Shown: positions 26,347 to 37,568, counted from the first letter of the stretch. The stretch is 64,000 bases of DNA from Pelagibius litoralis (GCF_011683915.1 NZ_JAAQPH010000011.1:124001-188000), one strand, 5' to 3'. Made by a program: numbers and translations. The notes: generated by a model from the letters alone, not told the origin.

Positions 26347-27090
26347 CTAGAAGGGGATTTCCTTTCCGTCCCAGGCGAAGAGCTTGCCGCTGTCGCCGGT
26401 CGTCAGACCATCGACAACGGCCAGCAGATGGCTGGCCGCAATGGCGGGCGTGAACAGCTTGTCCTGTGCCACGCCGCCCTGAAAGGGCTGTGAGAGCCGG
26501 CTGTCGACGGTGCCGGGATGCAGGCCGACGCAGAACGCCTGCTTGCGGTTGCGGCCGGTCTCGATTGCCATGCAGCGGATCATCATGTTGAGCGCCGCCT
26601 TGGTCGCCCGGTAGCCGTACCAGCCGCCCAGATGGTTGTCGCTGATGCTGCCGACCCGCGCGGAAAGCGCGGCGAAGACGGCTTTACGATCCCGCGCAAG
26701 GAGCGGCAGAAAGTGCTTGGCGATCAGACCGGGCCCAACCGCGTTGATCTGAAACGACCGGGTCAGATTGCCCGCGTCGAGGCTGCGGAAGCTCTTTTCA
26801 GGCTGCAGCGCCGCCCCGTCATGGAGCAGGCCGGTGGCGACCAGCACCAGATCAAGTGGCCCGCCTTCCTTTACCATGGCCGCTGCCTCGGCGATCGACG
26901 CCTCCTCGTCGTAGTCGATCCGGCCGCGAAACAGCTTGTTGCCGGCCGGCAGGGGGCGGCGCGAGAAAACGTGGACGGATTCCACCGCTGCATCGCTGAC
27001 CAGGAGCTCGACAAAAGCCCCGCCGATGCCGCCGGACGCACCGACGACGGCGGTTCTCAGTGGCCTGCTGAAACTGGAGAAACGGGTCAT
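26347..27090 (-). CDS. SDR-family oxidoreductase
   Basis: A 247-residue Rossmann protein: GASGGIGG loop near residue 18, a LVLVATGLLHDG strand in place of NNAG, and YGYRATKAAL with the catalytic Tyr and Lys. This is the 'C-factor-like' SDR pattern. Convergent with the preceding gene (15 bases apart) and divergent from msrBA. Substrate unknown. Confidence 0.85.
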   Translation of the reverse strand: MTRFSSFSRPLRTAVVGASGGIGGAFVELLVSDAAVESVHVFSRRPLPAGNKLFRGRIDYDEEASIAEAAAMVKEGGPLDLVLVATGLLHDGAALQPEKSFRSLDAGNLTRSFQINAVGPGLIAKHFLPLLARDRKAVFAALSARVGSISDNHLGGWYGYRATKAALNMMIRCMAIETGRNRKQAFCVGLHPGTVDSRLSQPFQGGVAQDKLFTPAIAASHLLAVVDGLTTGDSGKLFAWDGKEIPF

Positions 27091-27127
27091 TTCATTGTGA
27101 TCGCGTTACAGGAATGACAGGGCGGCC

Positions 27128-27155
27128 TTGGGAAATACTCTTAGAAAGCTATATT
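27128..27155 (+). promoter_or_regulatory. Putative sigma-70 promoter of the msrB-msrA fusion gene
   Basis: TTGGGA, 16 bases, TATATT. It lies 68-95 bases ahead of the coding start in an AT-richer patch. The match is by eye. Confidence 0.4.
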
Positions 27156-27168
27156 GTAGGAAGACGAA

Positions 27169-27195
27169 GGAAAGGGCGCTGGTGCCGCCCTTTTC
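27169..27195 (+). promoter_or_regulatory. 5'-leader hairpin ahead of msrB-msrA
   Basis: GGAAAGGGCG pairs with CGCCCTTTTCC-type sequence around a 7-base loop, between the putative promoter and the ribosome site AGAAGGGGAG. Its T-rich 3' arm means it could attenuate transcription, or it may only be structure. Confidence 0.4.
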
Positions 27196-27222
27196 CCAGG
27201 CTTAGAGAAGGGGAGTGTCCTG

Positions 27223-28194
27223 ATGAGCGAAGGTTATAAGAAGACCCCGGAAACCTTGGAGAATCTGACGGCGGAACAGTTCGCGGTCACCCAGCAGGAC
27301 GCGACCGAGCGGCCCTTCCAGAACGAATTCTGGAACCACAAGGAAGCCGGGCTCTATGTCGACGTCGTCAGCGGCGAACCCCTCTTTGCATCGAGTGACA
27401 AGTACGATTCTGGCAGCGGCTGGCCGAGCTTTTTCAGACCGGCCGCGGCGGACAACGTTGTCGAGAAAAGCGATTCCAGCCACGGCATGGTGCGCACCGA
27501 GGTGCGCTCCAAGAACGGTGACAGCCATTTGGGACATCTCTTCCCGGACGGGCCCGCCCCGACCGGACTGCGCTACTGCATCAACTCCGCGGCCCTGCGG
27601 TTTGTCCCCCTGGCCGAACTGGAGGCCGCGGGTTACGGCGCCTATCGCGATCACATTGATCCGCCGGAAAGCCAGTCTTCTCAGGCCAAGACGGTTCTGG
27701 CCGGCGGCTGCTTCTGGGGCATGCAGGACCTGTTCCGCAAGCTGCCGGGCGTTCTCGCGACGCGGGTCGGCTATACCGGCGGCGATTTGGACAACCCGGG
27801 TTACCGCGATATCACGACGGGAACCACCGGCCATGCCGAGGCGCTGGAGATCACCTACGACCCCGCGCGCGTGAACTATGAGGACCTTTTGGGGTTCTTC
27901 TTCCAGATTCACGACCCGACCACCACCAACCGCCAGGGCAACGACATCGGTACGCAGTACCGTTCGGCCATCTTCGTGAATTCGGATGAAGAGGCTGCGA
28001 CGGTGGCAAAAGTGATCGCGGCTGTCGATGCCTCCGGCTTGTGGCCGGGCCGGGTGGTGACCGAAGTGGTGAAGGCGCAACCTTTTTATGAGGCGGAGCC
28101 GGAGCATCAGGACTATCTGCAGCGCTTTCCCCAGGGCTACACCTGTCACTTCATCCGGCCGAACTGGCGGCTTCCGCGCAACGAGGTGGCGTGA
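27223..28194 (+). CDS. Bifunctional methionine sulfoxide reductase, MsrB-MsrA fusion
   Basis: A 323-residue cytoplasmic protein (no signal). Residues 1-135 are MsrB, with nucleophile C119 (GLRYCINSA) and GSGWPSF at 63-69. S65 occupies the position that is Cys in many MsrBs, and the zinc CxxC pairs are absent. Residues 155-323 are MsrA, with C163 (GGCFWG) and a late Cys in GYTCHFI that may resolve the sulfenic acid. The MsrB-first order is the reverse of the PilB-type fusion. Reduces both diastereomers of Met sulfoxide in proteins. Confidence 0.95.
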   Translation: MSEGYKKTPETLENLTAEQFAVTQQDATERPFQNEFWNHKEAGLYVDVVSGEPLFASSDKYDSGSGWPSFFRPAAADNVVEKSDSSHGMVRTEVRSKNGDSHLGHLFPDGPAPTGLRYCINSAALRFVPLAELEAAGYGAYRDHIDPPESQSSQAKTVLAGGCFWGMQDLFRKLPGVLATRVGYTGGDLDNPGYRDITTGTTGHAEALEITYDPARVNYEDLLGFFFQIHDPTTTNRQGNDIGTQYRSAIFVNSDEEAATVAKVIAAVDASGLWPGRVVTEVVKAQPFYEAEPEHQDYLQRFPQGYTCHFIRPNWRLPRNEVA

Positions 28195-28256
28195 CGCTGG
28201 AACGGGTTCGATGGGGGTGGTAGTTTCGCGCGCCTTTACCTGCGCCGGATCCGACC

Positions 28257-28868
28257 ATGTCGATCATCACAAGCGTTGAACAGTTGGAAGGCCTCTATGG
28301 CCTTCCCAAGGAAACCTCCACCGTCAAGGAGGTCAGCCACATCACCCCGGAGTACCGGCGGATCATCGAGGCTTCGCCCTTTGCCGCTCTGGCGACGGCG
28401 GGGCCGGAGGGCCTGGATTGCTCGCCGCGCGGCGATCTTGCCGGTTTCGTGCGGATCCATGACGAGCGCACCCTGATGCTGCCGGACCGGCGCGGTAACA
28501 ACCGGATCGATTCGCTGCGCAACGTGGTGCGCGACCCGCGCATCGCCCTGCTGTTCCTCATTCCCGGCGCCGGAACGACACTGCGGGTCAATGGCCGCGC
28601 CCATCTCAGCATCGATGCCGAACTGCTGGCTTCCTTTGCCGTTGACGCCAAGCCGCCGCGTTCGGTCCTGGTAATGACGGTGGAGGCGATCTACTTCCAG
28701 TGCGCCCGTGCCATCGTGCGCTCCGATCTCTGGAACCCGGAGAAGCACGCGGACAGCAAGTCCCTGCCGACTCCCGGTGAGATTCTCGCCGCCCTCAGCG
28801 ATGACAGGATCGGCGGTAAGGTCTATGACGACGCCTGGGAAGGGCGGGCCCAAAAAACCCTCTGGTAG
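28257..28868 (+). CDS. Pyridoxamine 5'-phosphate oxidase-family FMN protein (MSMEG_1061-like)
   Basis: A 203-residue split-barrel flavoprotein. The SPFAALATAGPEGLDCSPRGD and LLPDRRGNNRIDSLRN blocks are the FMN-contacting signatures of the MSMEG_1061 subfamily. About 60 bases after msrBA on the same strand, so possibly a redox-stress unit. Substrate unknown. Confidence 0.88.
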   Translation: MSIITSVEQLEGLYGLPKETSTVKEVSHITPEYRRIIEASPFAALATAGPEGLDCSPRGDLAGFVRIHDERTLMLPDRRGNNRIDSLRNVVRDPRIALLFLIPGAGTTLRVNGRAHLSIDAELLASFAVDAKPPRSVLVMTVEAIYFQCARAIVRSDLWNPEKHADSKSLPTPGEILAALSDDRIGGKVYDDAWEGRAQKTLW

Positions 28869-28880
28869 CTTTATTCGGGG

Positions 28881-29909
28881 CTATACGGAAACCGGGCCCG
28901 TCGATCCCCGCACCACCAGTTCGGCCGGCAGCTCGATATGGCGGCCCTGCTCTGCTCCGCTATCAGCTTCGCTCAGCAGAAAGTCGGCCGCCAGGCGCCC
29001 CATCTCCACCAGGGGGGCGTGAATGGTGGTGAGGCCGGGCGCGATTTCCCGGGCCAGTTCAAGATCGTCGAAACCTGTGATCGAAAGCGATCCCGGTACC
29101 GCTGTGCCCAGGGCAGCGGCTTCAAAGAGGGTGCCCAGGGCCAATACGTCGTTGCCGCAGACGATCGCCGTCGGCGGCTCTGCGGCGGCGAGTAGGGCGC
29201 GGCAGGCTGTGCGGCCCGCGGTGAGCGCATAGGGGCACTCCAAGATGCGTTCCGGCGGAAGGTCAATCGATCGCCTCTGCAGTGCCTCCCGTGTTCCCTG
29301 AATTCGCTCCGCGGCGCGGTCGTTACCGGCGGTGAGGCCGCCGATCATGGCAAAGCGCCGGTGGCCCAGGTCGTAGAGATAGGAAACGATCTTCTCCATC
29401 GCGCCGACATTGTCGAAACCGATGGTCGGGTGCGGCGAATCCGGGTGATGGACGTAGGTGTTGACGTAGCGGATGCCGCGCCGGTCCAGCAGTTCGTAAA
29501 TCTCAGGGTCACGCTGCTCGCCGGTCAGCATGATACCGTCGACACCCCTGATGATGAGGTTCTCGATCTGGTTTTGCTCACGCTCGGGCAGGTAATCGGA
29601 GGAGGCGAGGAGCAGCGTTCTGCCACGGACGTCCAAGGCATCCTGCAGGGTCTGCGCCACCTTTGCGAAGATGGCATTGTCGAGGGTCGGGATCACGGCG
29701 CCGATGGTGTTGGTCCGCCTCGAAGCCAGAGCGCGTGCTGCGCCATGGGGCCGATAGCCGGTCTCAGTGATGGCGGCCATCACCTTTTCGCGCAGCTTGG
29801 GGCGGACTTTTTCGGGCGCGCTCAGACAACGCGAAACCGTTGCCGTCGAAACCCCGACGCGGTTGGCGACGTCATCAAGTGTCGGGCGGCGATCCGGCTG
29901 TTGTTGCAA
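28881..29909 (-). CDS. LacI-family regulator of the TRAP/dehydrogenase operon
   Basis: A 342-residue regulator starting at TTG (MQQQPDRRPTLDDVANRVGVSTATVSRCLS), with a helix-turn-helix at about residues 10-30 and a full effector domain. Its start codon lies inside one AAGCGCTT operator, and a matching site sits before the TRAP operon, so autorepression plus control of the divergent genes is likely. Confidence 0.93.
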   Translation of the reverse strand: MQQQPDRRPTLDDVANRVGVSTATVSRCLSAPEKVRPKLREKVMAAITETGYRPHGAARALASRRTNTIGAVIPTLDNAIFAKVAQTLQDALDVRGRTLLLASSDYLPEREQNQIENLIIRGVDGIMLTGEQRDPEIYELLDRRGIRYVNTYVHHPDSPHPTIGFDNVGAMEKIVSYLYDLGHRRFAMIGGLTAGNDRAAERIQGTREALQRRSIDLPPERILECPYALTAGRTACRALLAAAEPPTAIVCGNDVLALGTLFEAAALGTAVPGSLSITGFDDLELAREIAPGLTTIHAPLVEMGRLAADFLLSEADSGAEQGRHIELPAELVVRGSTGPVSV

Positions 29910-29918
29910 GCGCTTACT
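29905..29918. promoter_or_regulatory. LacI-family operator 1 (overlaps regulator start)
   Basis: TTGCAAGCGCTTAC, core AAGCGCTT, centred at 29911.5. Inverted copy of the second site at 30059. Confidence 0.75.
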
Positions 29919-30058
29919 TCTCTTTTCTCATGCCGTCTGCCGGCCGGAAAAGACCTCTGCGCCAGCAGTTCGCCCATCATATCCCATTGTTGGCGCGAAA
30001 GCATCCCAACTGTCGCTCCCTTGACTCCCGGCTGGCAGAGGTGCATTGTTTTGAAAAT

Positions 30059-30072
30059 GTAAGCGCTTGCAA
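30059..30072. promoter_or_regulatory. LacI-family operator 2 (TRAP operon promoter)
   Basis: GTAAGCGCTTGCAA, reverse complement of operator 1, 17 bases ahead of the first TRAP-operon start and centred 153 bases from site 1, a spacing that would permit a repression loop. Confidence 0.78.
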
Positions 30073-30088
30073 AAATAAAGGAGCAAGC

Positions 30089-30346
30089 ATGGGGAGGATA
30101 CTGAAAGACAAGCTGCTGCTCGCTGCGGCCCTGCTGTTCGTGCTCTTCATCGCCAATGTGATTATCGGAAAATTCGCCATTCTGGGCGGGGCGACGGTCG
30201 TTCCCGGCCTGGGTGATGTTGGCGAGTTTCTGGTTCTTTTCGTGTCGGTGGTGCTGTTCATCGGCGTTTGTCTGCGGCGTGAAATGGCCGCCGATCGTGA
30301 AATTCGTAACCAAGCAAAAAAAGAAGGAGACGGGGATGCCGAATAA
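30089..30346 (+). CDS. Small membrane protein leading the TRAP operon
   Basis: An 85-residue protein with two membrane helices (about 8-27 and 45-63) and a basic/acidic cytoplasmic tail (REMAADREIRNQAKKEGDGDAE). The ATG follows AAGGAG at 6 bases. Its end overlaps the start of dctP by 11 bases. Small proteins like this precede some TRAP transporters; function unknown, perhaps an assembly or accessory subunit. Confidence 0.75.
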   Translation: MGRILKDKLLLAAALLFVLFIANVIIGKFAILGGATVVPGLGDVGEFLVLFVSVVLFIGVCLRREMAADREIRNQAKKEGDGDAE

Positions 30347-31490
30347 GTCAAAGGAGTCGAGCCCGCAGTCGTTGGAGCGCCGCCGGTTCTTCGAAATTTC
30401 CGCAAAGTACGGGTTCACCGCTGCGGTGGTTGCCGGAGCCGGCGGTATGCTGTTCAGTGCCGAAGCGGCGGCACAGACCGCGAAGGAGGAAAAAGAGCGC
30501 GAGCGCGCGGCGGAACACAGCATGACGATTGCGACCGCCTACATCCTTGGCGCCTCGCGCAGCTATCCGATCATGCAGCTGGATTTCAAGGAGAACATCC
30601 AGAACGCGACCGCCGGCAAGGTCTATGTGAAACTTGCACCCGGCGGGCAGCTCGGCGCCGGTGGTGCCTTGGCCCAGAAGGTGCAGAACGGCACCATTCA
30701 GGCGGCCCAGCATTCGCTTTCCAATTTTGCGCCCTTTGCGCCGGTCGTCGATCTGATCAACCTGCCGTATTTCTGCGGCGCCAATCAGCGCTTTGTGAAC
30801 CTCGTTTCCTCATCGGCCTGGAAGGCCGAGGTCGATCCCCTTGTCGAGTCCAAGGGTTTCAAGCCGCTCTGGTATGTCGTCATCGATCCGCGGGTCGTTG
30901 CCGTGCGCAAAGGCGGCAAGGGGCCGATCAAAACGCCGGGCGATCTCTCGGGCATGAAGTTCCGGGTGCCGGGATCGAAGATGCTGCAGCAATACTACCG
31001 CATGATCGGGGCGAACCCGACTCCGGTGGCCTGGGGCGAAACACCCTCGGCCATCAAGCAGGGTGTTGCCGACGCGCTGGACCCGGCGGTCGGGGCGCTG
31101 CATGTCTTCGGGTTCAAGGATATCCTGTCCTGGGTCACCTTCTCCCAGGCGGTGCCCGACAGCCAGGTCTATTCCTGCAATCTCGAATGGTTCAACGGTC
31201 TGCCCGGCGATGTGCAGGAAGGCATTCTCTTTGCCTCCGACATCTCCGCGCAGCAGAATCTCGCGAAGGTTCCCGCCGCGCGCAACTACGCCATGGCGGA
31301 GATGGGCAAGGCGGGCGTTCAGTTCTACTCGCCTACCACCGACGAACTGGGGGAGTGGGCCAAAGCCGGCGGCTACCAGCGCAGCGAATGGGACGGCTTC
31401 AAGAAGGAACTGGCCGGCTCGCTGGAGACTTTCGGAAAACTGGAAGACGCCGCCAATACCCAAAGCCGGCTCTACGTCCACGACGCTTAG
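30336..31490 (+). CDS. TRAP transporter substrate-binding protein (DctP type), Tat-exported
   Basis: A 384-residue binding protein. The ATG at 30336 follows GGAGACGGGG. The N-terminus has a twin-arginine signal (ERRRFFEISAKYGFTAAVV, residues 14-32), implying folded export. The KFRVPGSKMLQQYYRMIGANPTPVAWGETPSAIKQG segment is the DctP-family ligand region, which usually includes an Arg for the carboxylate. Captures an organic acid or sulfonate in the periplasm for the DctQM pair. Confidence 0.92.
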   Translation: MPNKSKESSPQSLERRRFFEISAKYGFTAAVVAGAGGMLFSAEAAAQTAKEEKERERAAEHSMTIATAYILGASRSYPIMQLDFKENIQNATAGKVYVKLAPGGQLGAGGALAQKVQNGTIQAAQHSLSNFAPFAPVVDLINLPYFCGANQRFVNLVSSSAWKAEVDPLVESKGFKPLWYVVIDPRVVAVRKGGKGPIKTPGDLSGMKFRVPGSKMLQQYYRMIGANPTPVAWGETPSAIKQGVADALDPAVGALHVFGFKDILSWVTFSQAVPDSQVYSCNLEWFNGLPGDVQEGILFASDISAQQNLAKVPAARNYAMAEMGKAGVQFYSPTTDELGEWAKAGGYQRSEWDGFKKELAGSLETFGKLEDAANTQSRLYVHDA

Positions 31491-31499
31491 CGTCATGCT

Positions 31500-31526
31500 C
31501 CGGGAGGGCCCTTTCGGCCTTCCCGG
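31500..31526 (+). terminator. Intra-operon hairpin after dctP
   Basis: CCGGGAGGGCC pairs with GGCCTTCCCGG (one G-T) around CTTTC, 9 bases after the dctP stop in a 104-base gap before dctQ. It ends without a T-run. Likely an mRNA stabiliser giving more binding protein than permease. Confidence 0.55.
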
Positions 31527-31594
31527 CAGCCCGCTGTTCTTCTCTTGGATCCAAAGGCGCCGCCATCGCGGCGGCCGCCTGAAGGGGTGCGCCC

Positions 31595-32122
31595 GTGAAC
31601 CAAAAAACAAGCTTCTGGCATAAGCTGGACCAGAATGCCGAACGCTGGTTGTTGCTGGTCTTCTATGCGCTCATTGTTGCCACCATCGTTGTGGAGGTCG
31701 TCAGGCGGTTTGTGCTGTCCTATTCGTCGATCTGGGGCGAGGAGATCGCGCGCTACGCCTTTATCTATCTCGCCTGGGTGGGCGCTTCGGCGGCGGTCAA
31801 GGACCGGGCGCATATCCGCATCGACGTGATCGTCCACATGCTGTCCGAGCGGGGTAAGGCGGCAGTCTACCTCTTCGGCGATTTCTGCATGCTGGCGCTG
31901 GCCGTGATCGCCGTCTACACCGCCCTTGAATCCATCGAAATCTCGCTGCGCTTCGGCTCCGTCACCCATGGCCTGCGGATCAGTCTGGTCTGGTTCCTCG
32001 CCGCCGTTCCGCTTGGTTTCTCGCTCATGATCTTCCGCCTGCTGCAGTCGATGCGGCGCGACTTCACGGACCTCTGCGCCGGCCGCGCGGTCAGTGACGG
32101 CGCGAAGCTGTTCGACGACTGA
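31595..32122 (+). CDS. TRAP transporter small permease (DctQ type)
   Basis: A 175-residue, four-helix membrane protein starting at GTG after GAAGGGG. Typical DctQ features include RRFVLSYSSIWGEEIARYAFIYLAWVGAS (the EE...W region of helices 2-3) and a C-terminal SLMIFRLL helix. Works with the large permease downstream (10-base gap). Confidence 0.93.
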   Translation: MNQKTSFWHKLDQNAERWLLLVFYALIVATIVVEVVRRFVLSYSSIWGEEIARYAFIYLAWVGASAAVKDRAHIRIDVIVHMLSERGKAAVYLFGDFCMLALAVIAVYTALESIEISLRFGSVTHGLRISLVWFLAAVPLGFSLMIFRLLQSMRRDFTDLCAGRAVSDGAKLFDD

Positions 32123-32132
32123 GGAGAACGGC

Positions 32133-33452
32133 ATGCTTTGGCAACAATTGCAGGAACAGAGCGTCGACCTGGGTTGGGAATTCTACGGCCCGGTTCTGCT
32201 CATCGTTCTGCTCATCGCGCTGGCGGTGCCGGTCTGGGCGGCGCTTGGCATCGGCGCGGTCGCCATGCTTCTGATCACCGATGCGCTCCCCATCTCCCTA
32301 CTCGGGGAATCGCTGTTCGACGGGATCGATCACTTCGCGCTGATCGCCGTGCCGCTTTTCATCCTCACCGGGGATGTGCTGGTCCGCACCGGCCTGTCCG
32401 GCAGACTGCTGGATGTCGCCGACGCCACCACAGGCGGACTCCGCGCCGGCCTTGGCACCGCGACGGTGTTGGGCTGCGGCTTTTTTGCCTGTATCTCCGG
32501 CTCCGATGCGGCCGGTGCCGCGGCGGTTGGCCGGATGACCATCGGCAAGCTGGTCGAAAAGGGTTACCCGCGCCCCTATGCCTGTGCCTTGGTCGCGGCC
32601 GGCGCCTGTACCGGTATCCTTATTCCCCCGTCGATTGCTTACATCATCATTGGGTTGATCCTTGGCATCTCCGCCTCGACGCTGTTTCTCGCCGCTGCCA
32701 TTCCCGGCGTCATGATCATGGTATCGATCATGGTGACCAACGCTGTCCTCAACCGTATCTACCGATTTGAGGGGGAGACGCAGGGCTTTGACTTTGAGCG
32801 TTGGCGTAAAGCGGTCTGGGAGGGGCGCTATGCCCTGATGGTGCCCTTCATCATTCTCGGCGGCATTTACTCCGGCATTTTCACGCCGACCGAGGCCGCA
32901 GCCGTCGCGGTAACCACCACCATCCTGATCGGTATGCTGCAAGGCACCCTGACCTTGGCCGATTTCCCGAAAATGCTGGTGAGCTCGGCCAAGGTAAACG
33001 GCGTGATCCTGCCGATCATTGCCCTCTCCCTGCCCTTGGCGCAGACTCTGGCGGCGCTGCAGGTGCCTCAGGGGTTTGTCTTCGCCGTGACCGCGCTGAC
33101 TGATGATCCGGTGATGATCGTCCTGTTGATGATCGGTATACTGATCGCGGCCGGCTGTGTCATGGAGACGACCCCGAACATCGTTATTCTCTCGCCGATC
33201 CTGCTGCCTTTGGCGCAGGAAATCGGCATGAACGACATCCAGTTCTGTGTGATGATGGTGAGTGCGCTTGGTGTCGGTTTTATCACGCCGCCACTCGGCC
33301 TCAATCTGTTCGTCATCGCCGGTATCACCGGCGAATCGGTCCTGAAGATTGCCTGGCGTGCCGTGCCCTATGTCTTCGGCATGCTGGTTGTGGTGCTTCT
33401 CATTGCCTACGTACCCTCGCTGTCCACCGTGTTCCTGCCTGATATCTATTGA
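32133..33452 (+). CDS. TRAP transporter large permease (DctM type)
   Basis: A 439-residue protein with about 12 membrane segments. The IPLLGESL..GIDHFALIAVPLFILTGDVL and GIFTPTEAAAVAV motifs are DctM signatures. ATG after GAGGAGAA. Drives sodium-coupled uptake of the ligand caught by DctP. Confidence 0.95.
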   Translation: MLWQQLQEQSVDLGWEFYGPVLLIVLLIALAVPVWAALGIGAVAMLLITDALPISLLGESLFDGIDHFALIAVPLFILTGDVLVRTGLSGRLLDVADATTGGLRAGLGTATVLGCGFFACISGSDAAGAAAVGRMTIGKLVEKGYPRPYACALVAAGACTGILIPPSIAYIIIGLILGISASTLFLAAAIPGVMIMVSIMVTNAVLNRIYRFEGETQGFDFERWRKAVWEGRYALMVPFIILGGIYSGIFTPTEAAAVAVTTTILIGMLQGTLTLADFPKMLVSSAKVNGVILPIIALSLPLAQTLAALQVPQGFVFAVTALTDDPVMIVLLMIGILIAAGCVMETTPNIVILSPILLPLAQEIGMNDIQFCVMMVSALGVGFITPPLGLNLFVIAGITGESVLKIAWRAVPYVFGMLVVVLLIAYVPSLSTVFLPDIY

Positions 33453-33470
33453 TCATCCAAAGGCCCCTGA

Positions 33471-35542
<2,072 letters not shown>

Positions 35543-35564
35543 CATCAGGCCAAGTGAGGATCTC

Positions 35565-36551
35565 ATGAAAGCGCTTGTATATACGGCGACCAAGCAAACC
35601 GAATACCGCGACGAACCGGAGCCGCAACCCGAGAACGGCGAGGCCCTGGTGCGCATCGAGGCGGTGGGCATCTGCGGGTCCGACATGCATGCCTGGCACG
35701 GTCACGATCCGCGCCGCGTGCCGCCGCTGATTCTGGGTCACGAGGCCTGCGGCACGGTGCTGGAGGGCAGCAATCCGGGAACGCGGGTCGTGCTCAATCC
35801 TTTGATCACCTGCGGGCTCTGCCGTTACTGCGTTGAGGGCCGGTCCAATCTCTGTCCGTCGCGGGACCTGATCGGGATGCGCCGGCCGGGCGCCTTTGGA
35901 GAGCGGATTGCGATTCCCGAAAACAACCTGATCGCGGTCCCCGACGGCATGGACCCGGCCCATGCGGCCTTGACGGAGCCTTGTGCGACGGCCTGGCACG
36001 CGTTGGCCCTGGCGGCGCGCGCTGCCTGGCGACCGCTGGCCGAGAGCCGGGCGCTGGTGATCGGCGGCGGCTCGGTCGGTCTTCTGGGCGCTCTGATTCT
36101 AAAGACCTGGGGGGCGGCAGAGGTCCGCCTCGCCGAGACCAATGCGCTGCGGCGCGAGACCGCGACGGCTGCAGGCCTGGATGCCTTCGATCCCATCGCA
36201 GAGCCCGCGGTGCCTGCGGGTTTCGATCTGGTGCTCGATGCGGTCGGCATGGTGGCCACACGCCGGGCGGCGACGCAGACCGTTGCGCCCGGCGGGGTTG
36301 TTGCCCACGTCGGCCTTCAGGAGCCGGCGGGCGACTTCGATGCCCGCAGCGTCACCCTTTCCGAGATCACCTTTGTCGGCGTCTATACCTATACCGAAAC
36401 CGATCTGCGGGCCTCGCTCGCCGCCCTTCAGGACGGCCGGCTCGGGTCCTTGAACTGGATCGACCAGCGACCCCTCGCCGAGGGGGGCCGGGCTTTCGAG
36501 GATCTGGATGCCGGGCGCAGCTCTGCCGCAAAAGTCATCCTGAGACCCTGA
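35565..36551 (+). CDS. Zinc-dependent alcohol dehydrogenase family protein
   Basis: A 328-residue medium-chain dehydrogenase: GICGSDMHAW and ILGHEACG (catalytic zinc), CGLCRYC...C (structural zinc), GGGSVG Rossmann loop. Last gene of the TRAP catabolic operon. Together with the SDR it may carry out paired oxidation and reduction of a secondary alcohol. The substrate is unassigned. Convergent with the next gene (9 bases). Confidence 0.88.
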   Translation: MKALVYTATKQTEYRDEPEPQPENGEALVRIEAVGICGSDMHAWHGHDPRRVPPLILGHEACGTVLEGSNPGTRVVLNPLITCGLCRYCVEGRSNLCPSRDLIGMRRPGAFGERIAIPENNLIAVPDGMDPAHAALTEPCATAWHALALAARAAWRPLAESRALVIGGGSVGLLGALILKTWGAAEVRLAETNALRRETATAAGLDAFDPIAEPAVPAGFDLVLDAVGMVATRRAATQTVAPGGVVAHVGLQEPAGDFDARSVTLSEITFVGVYTYTETDLRASLAALQDGRLGSLNWIDQRPLAEGGRAFEDLDAGRSSAAKVILRP

Positions 36552-36560
36552 CGCCTTATC

Positions 36561-37568
36561 TCACGCGGCAGAGACCATCTTCACGCCCGATCCCTCAAGC
36601 GTCATGGTCCTGTTGAGCAGCATCACGCAGGCATAGACCGCTTCGATGGCGGGGGCCGGTGTATCGGTCAGGCGGCCCATTTCCAGGATCGAGCCGATCA
36701 GGGCTTCGGTCTCCAGAGAGCGCCCTGCCTCGACATCCTGCAGCATCGAGGTCTTGTGCCGGCCGACGGACTCGGCCCCGGCGATGCGCTTTTCGATGGT
36801 GTGGCGGAAGGTGACGCCCAGCTTCTCGCCGATGGCCTGGGCTTCGGCCATCATGGTGGCGGCGAGATCGCGGGTCTGCGGAAAGCGGCAAATGTCTTCC
36901 AGCGTGGCATGGGTCAGGGCCGAGATCGGATTGAAGGAGAGATTGCCCCAGGCCTTCAGCCAGATTTCGGAGCGGATGTCGTCGAGAATACGGGACCGGA
37001 ATCCGGCTTCGACCAGCAGGTCGTGAAGCTGCTGGCCCCTTTCGCTGGTAGAACCGTCCAACTCGCCGATCGGGAAGCGGTCGCCCTCGACGTGCTTGAT
37101 GACGCCGGCTTCGGTGACCGCCGCCGCCGGATAGACGACGCAGCCGACGATGCGCTCTGCCGGGATATGGCGGCCAAGCAGACCCGAGGGATCGAGGCTG
37201 TCCAGCCTGCGCCCGTCCAGTTCCCCGCCGAAGCTGTGGAAGTACCACCAGGGCATGCCGTTCTGCACGGTCATGATCATGGTGGTGTCGTCCAGCAGGG
37301 TCTCGATATCCCGCGCAATCTGGTCCAGGAAATGGGCCTTCACCGCCAGAATGATCAGATCCTGCTTGCCGGCCTCGGCGGCGCTGCCGACGGCCTTCAT
37401 CGGGGCGACGAACTCCTGGCCGTCCTCCCAGATCAGTTTCAGGCCGTCTTTCTGGATCGCGGCAAGATGGGCGCCCTGATCGACCACGGTGACGTCATTG
37501 CCCGCCAGGGCGAGTTTTACCGCCATCAGACCGCCGATGGCGCCGGCACCGACCACACAGATCCGCAT
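36561..37568 (-). CDS. Ketopantoate-reductase-family oxidoreductase
   Basis: A 335-residue protein; the ATG at 37568 follows GAGAGGAAGTC and begins MRICVVGAGAIGGLMAVKLA, the dinucleotide-binding loop. The NPISALTHATLEDICRF block is part of the ApbA/PanE C-terminal domain. Likely reduces a 2-oxo acid with NADPH. Its neighbour FAH gene and the lack of other pan genes suggest a catabolic 2-oxo acid rather than ketopantoate. 52 bases after the FAH gene. Confidence 0.82.
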   Translation of the reverse strand: MRICVVGAGAIGGLMAVKLALAGNDVTVVDQGAHLAAIQKDGLKLIWEDGQEFVAPMKAVGSAAEAGKQDLIILAVKAHFLDQIARDIETLLDDTTMIMTVQNGMPWWYFHSFGGELDGRRLDSLDPSGLLGRHIPAERIVGCVVYPAAAVTEAGVIKHVEGDRFPIGELDGSTSERGQQLHDLLVEAGFRSRILDDIRSEIWLKAWGNLSFNPISALTHATLEDICRFPQTRDLAATMMAEAQAIGEKLGVTFRHTIEKRIAGAESVGRHKTSMLQDVEAGRSLETEALIGSILEMGRLTDTPAPAIEAVYACVMLLNRTMTLEGSGVKMVSAA

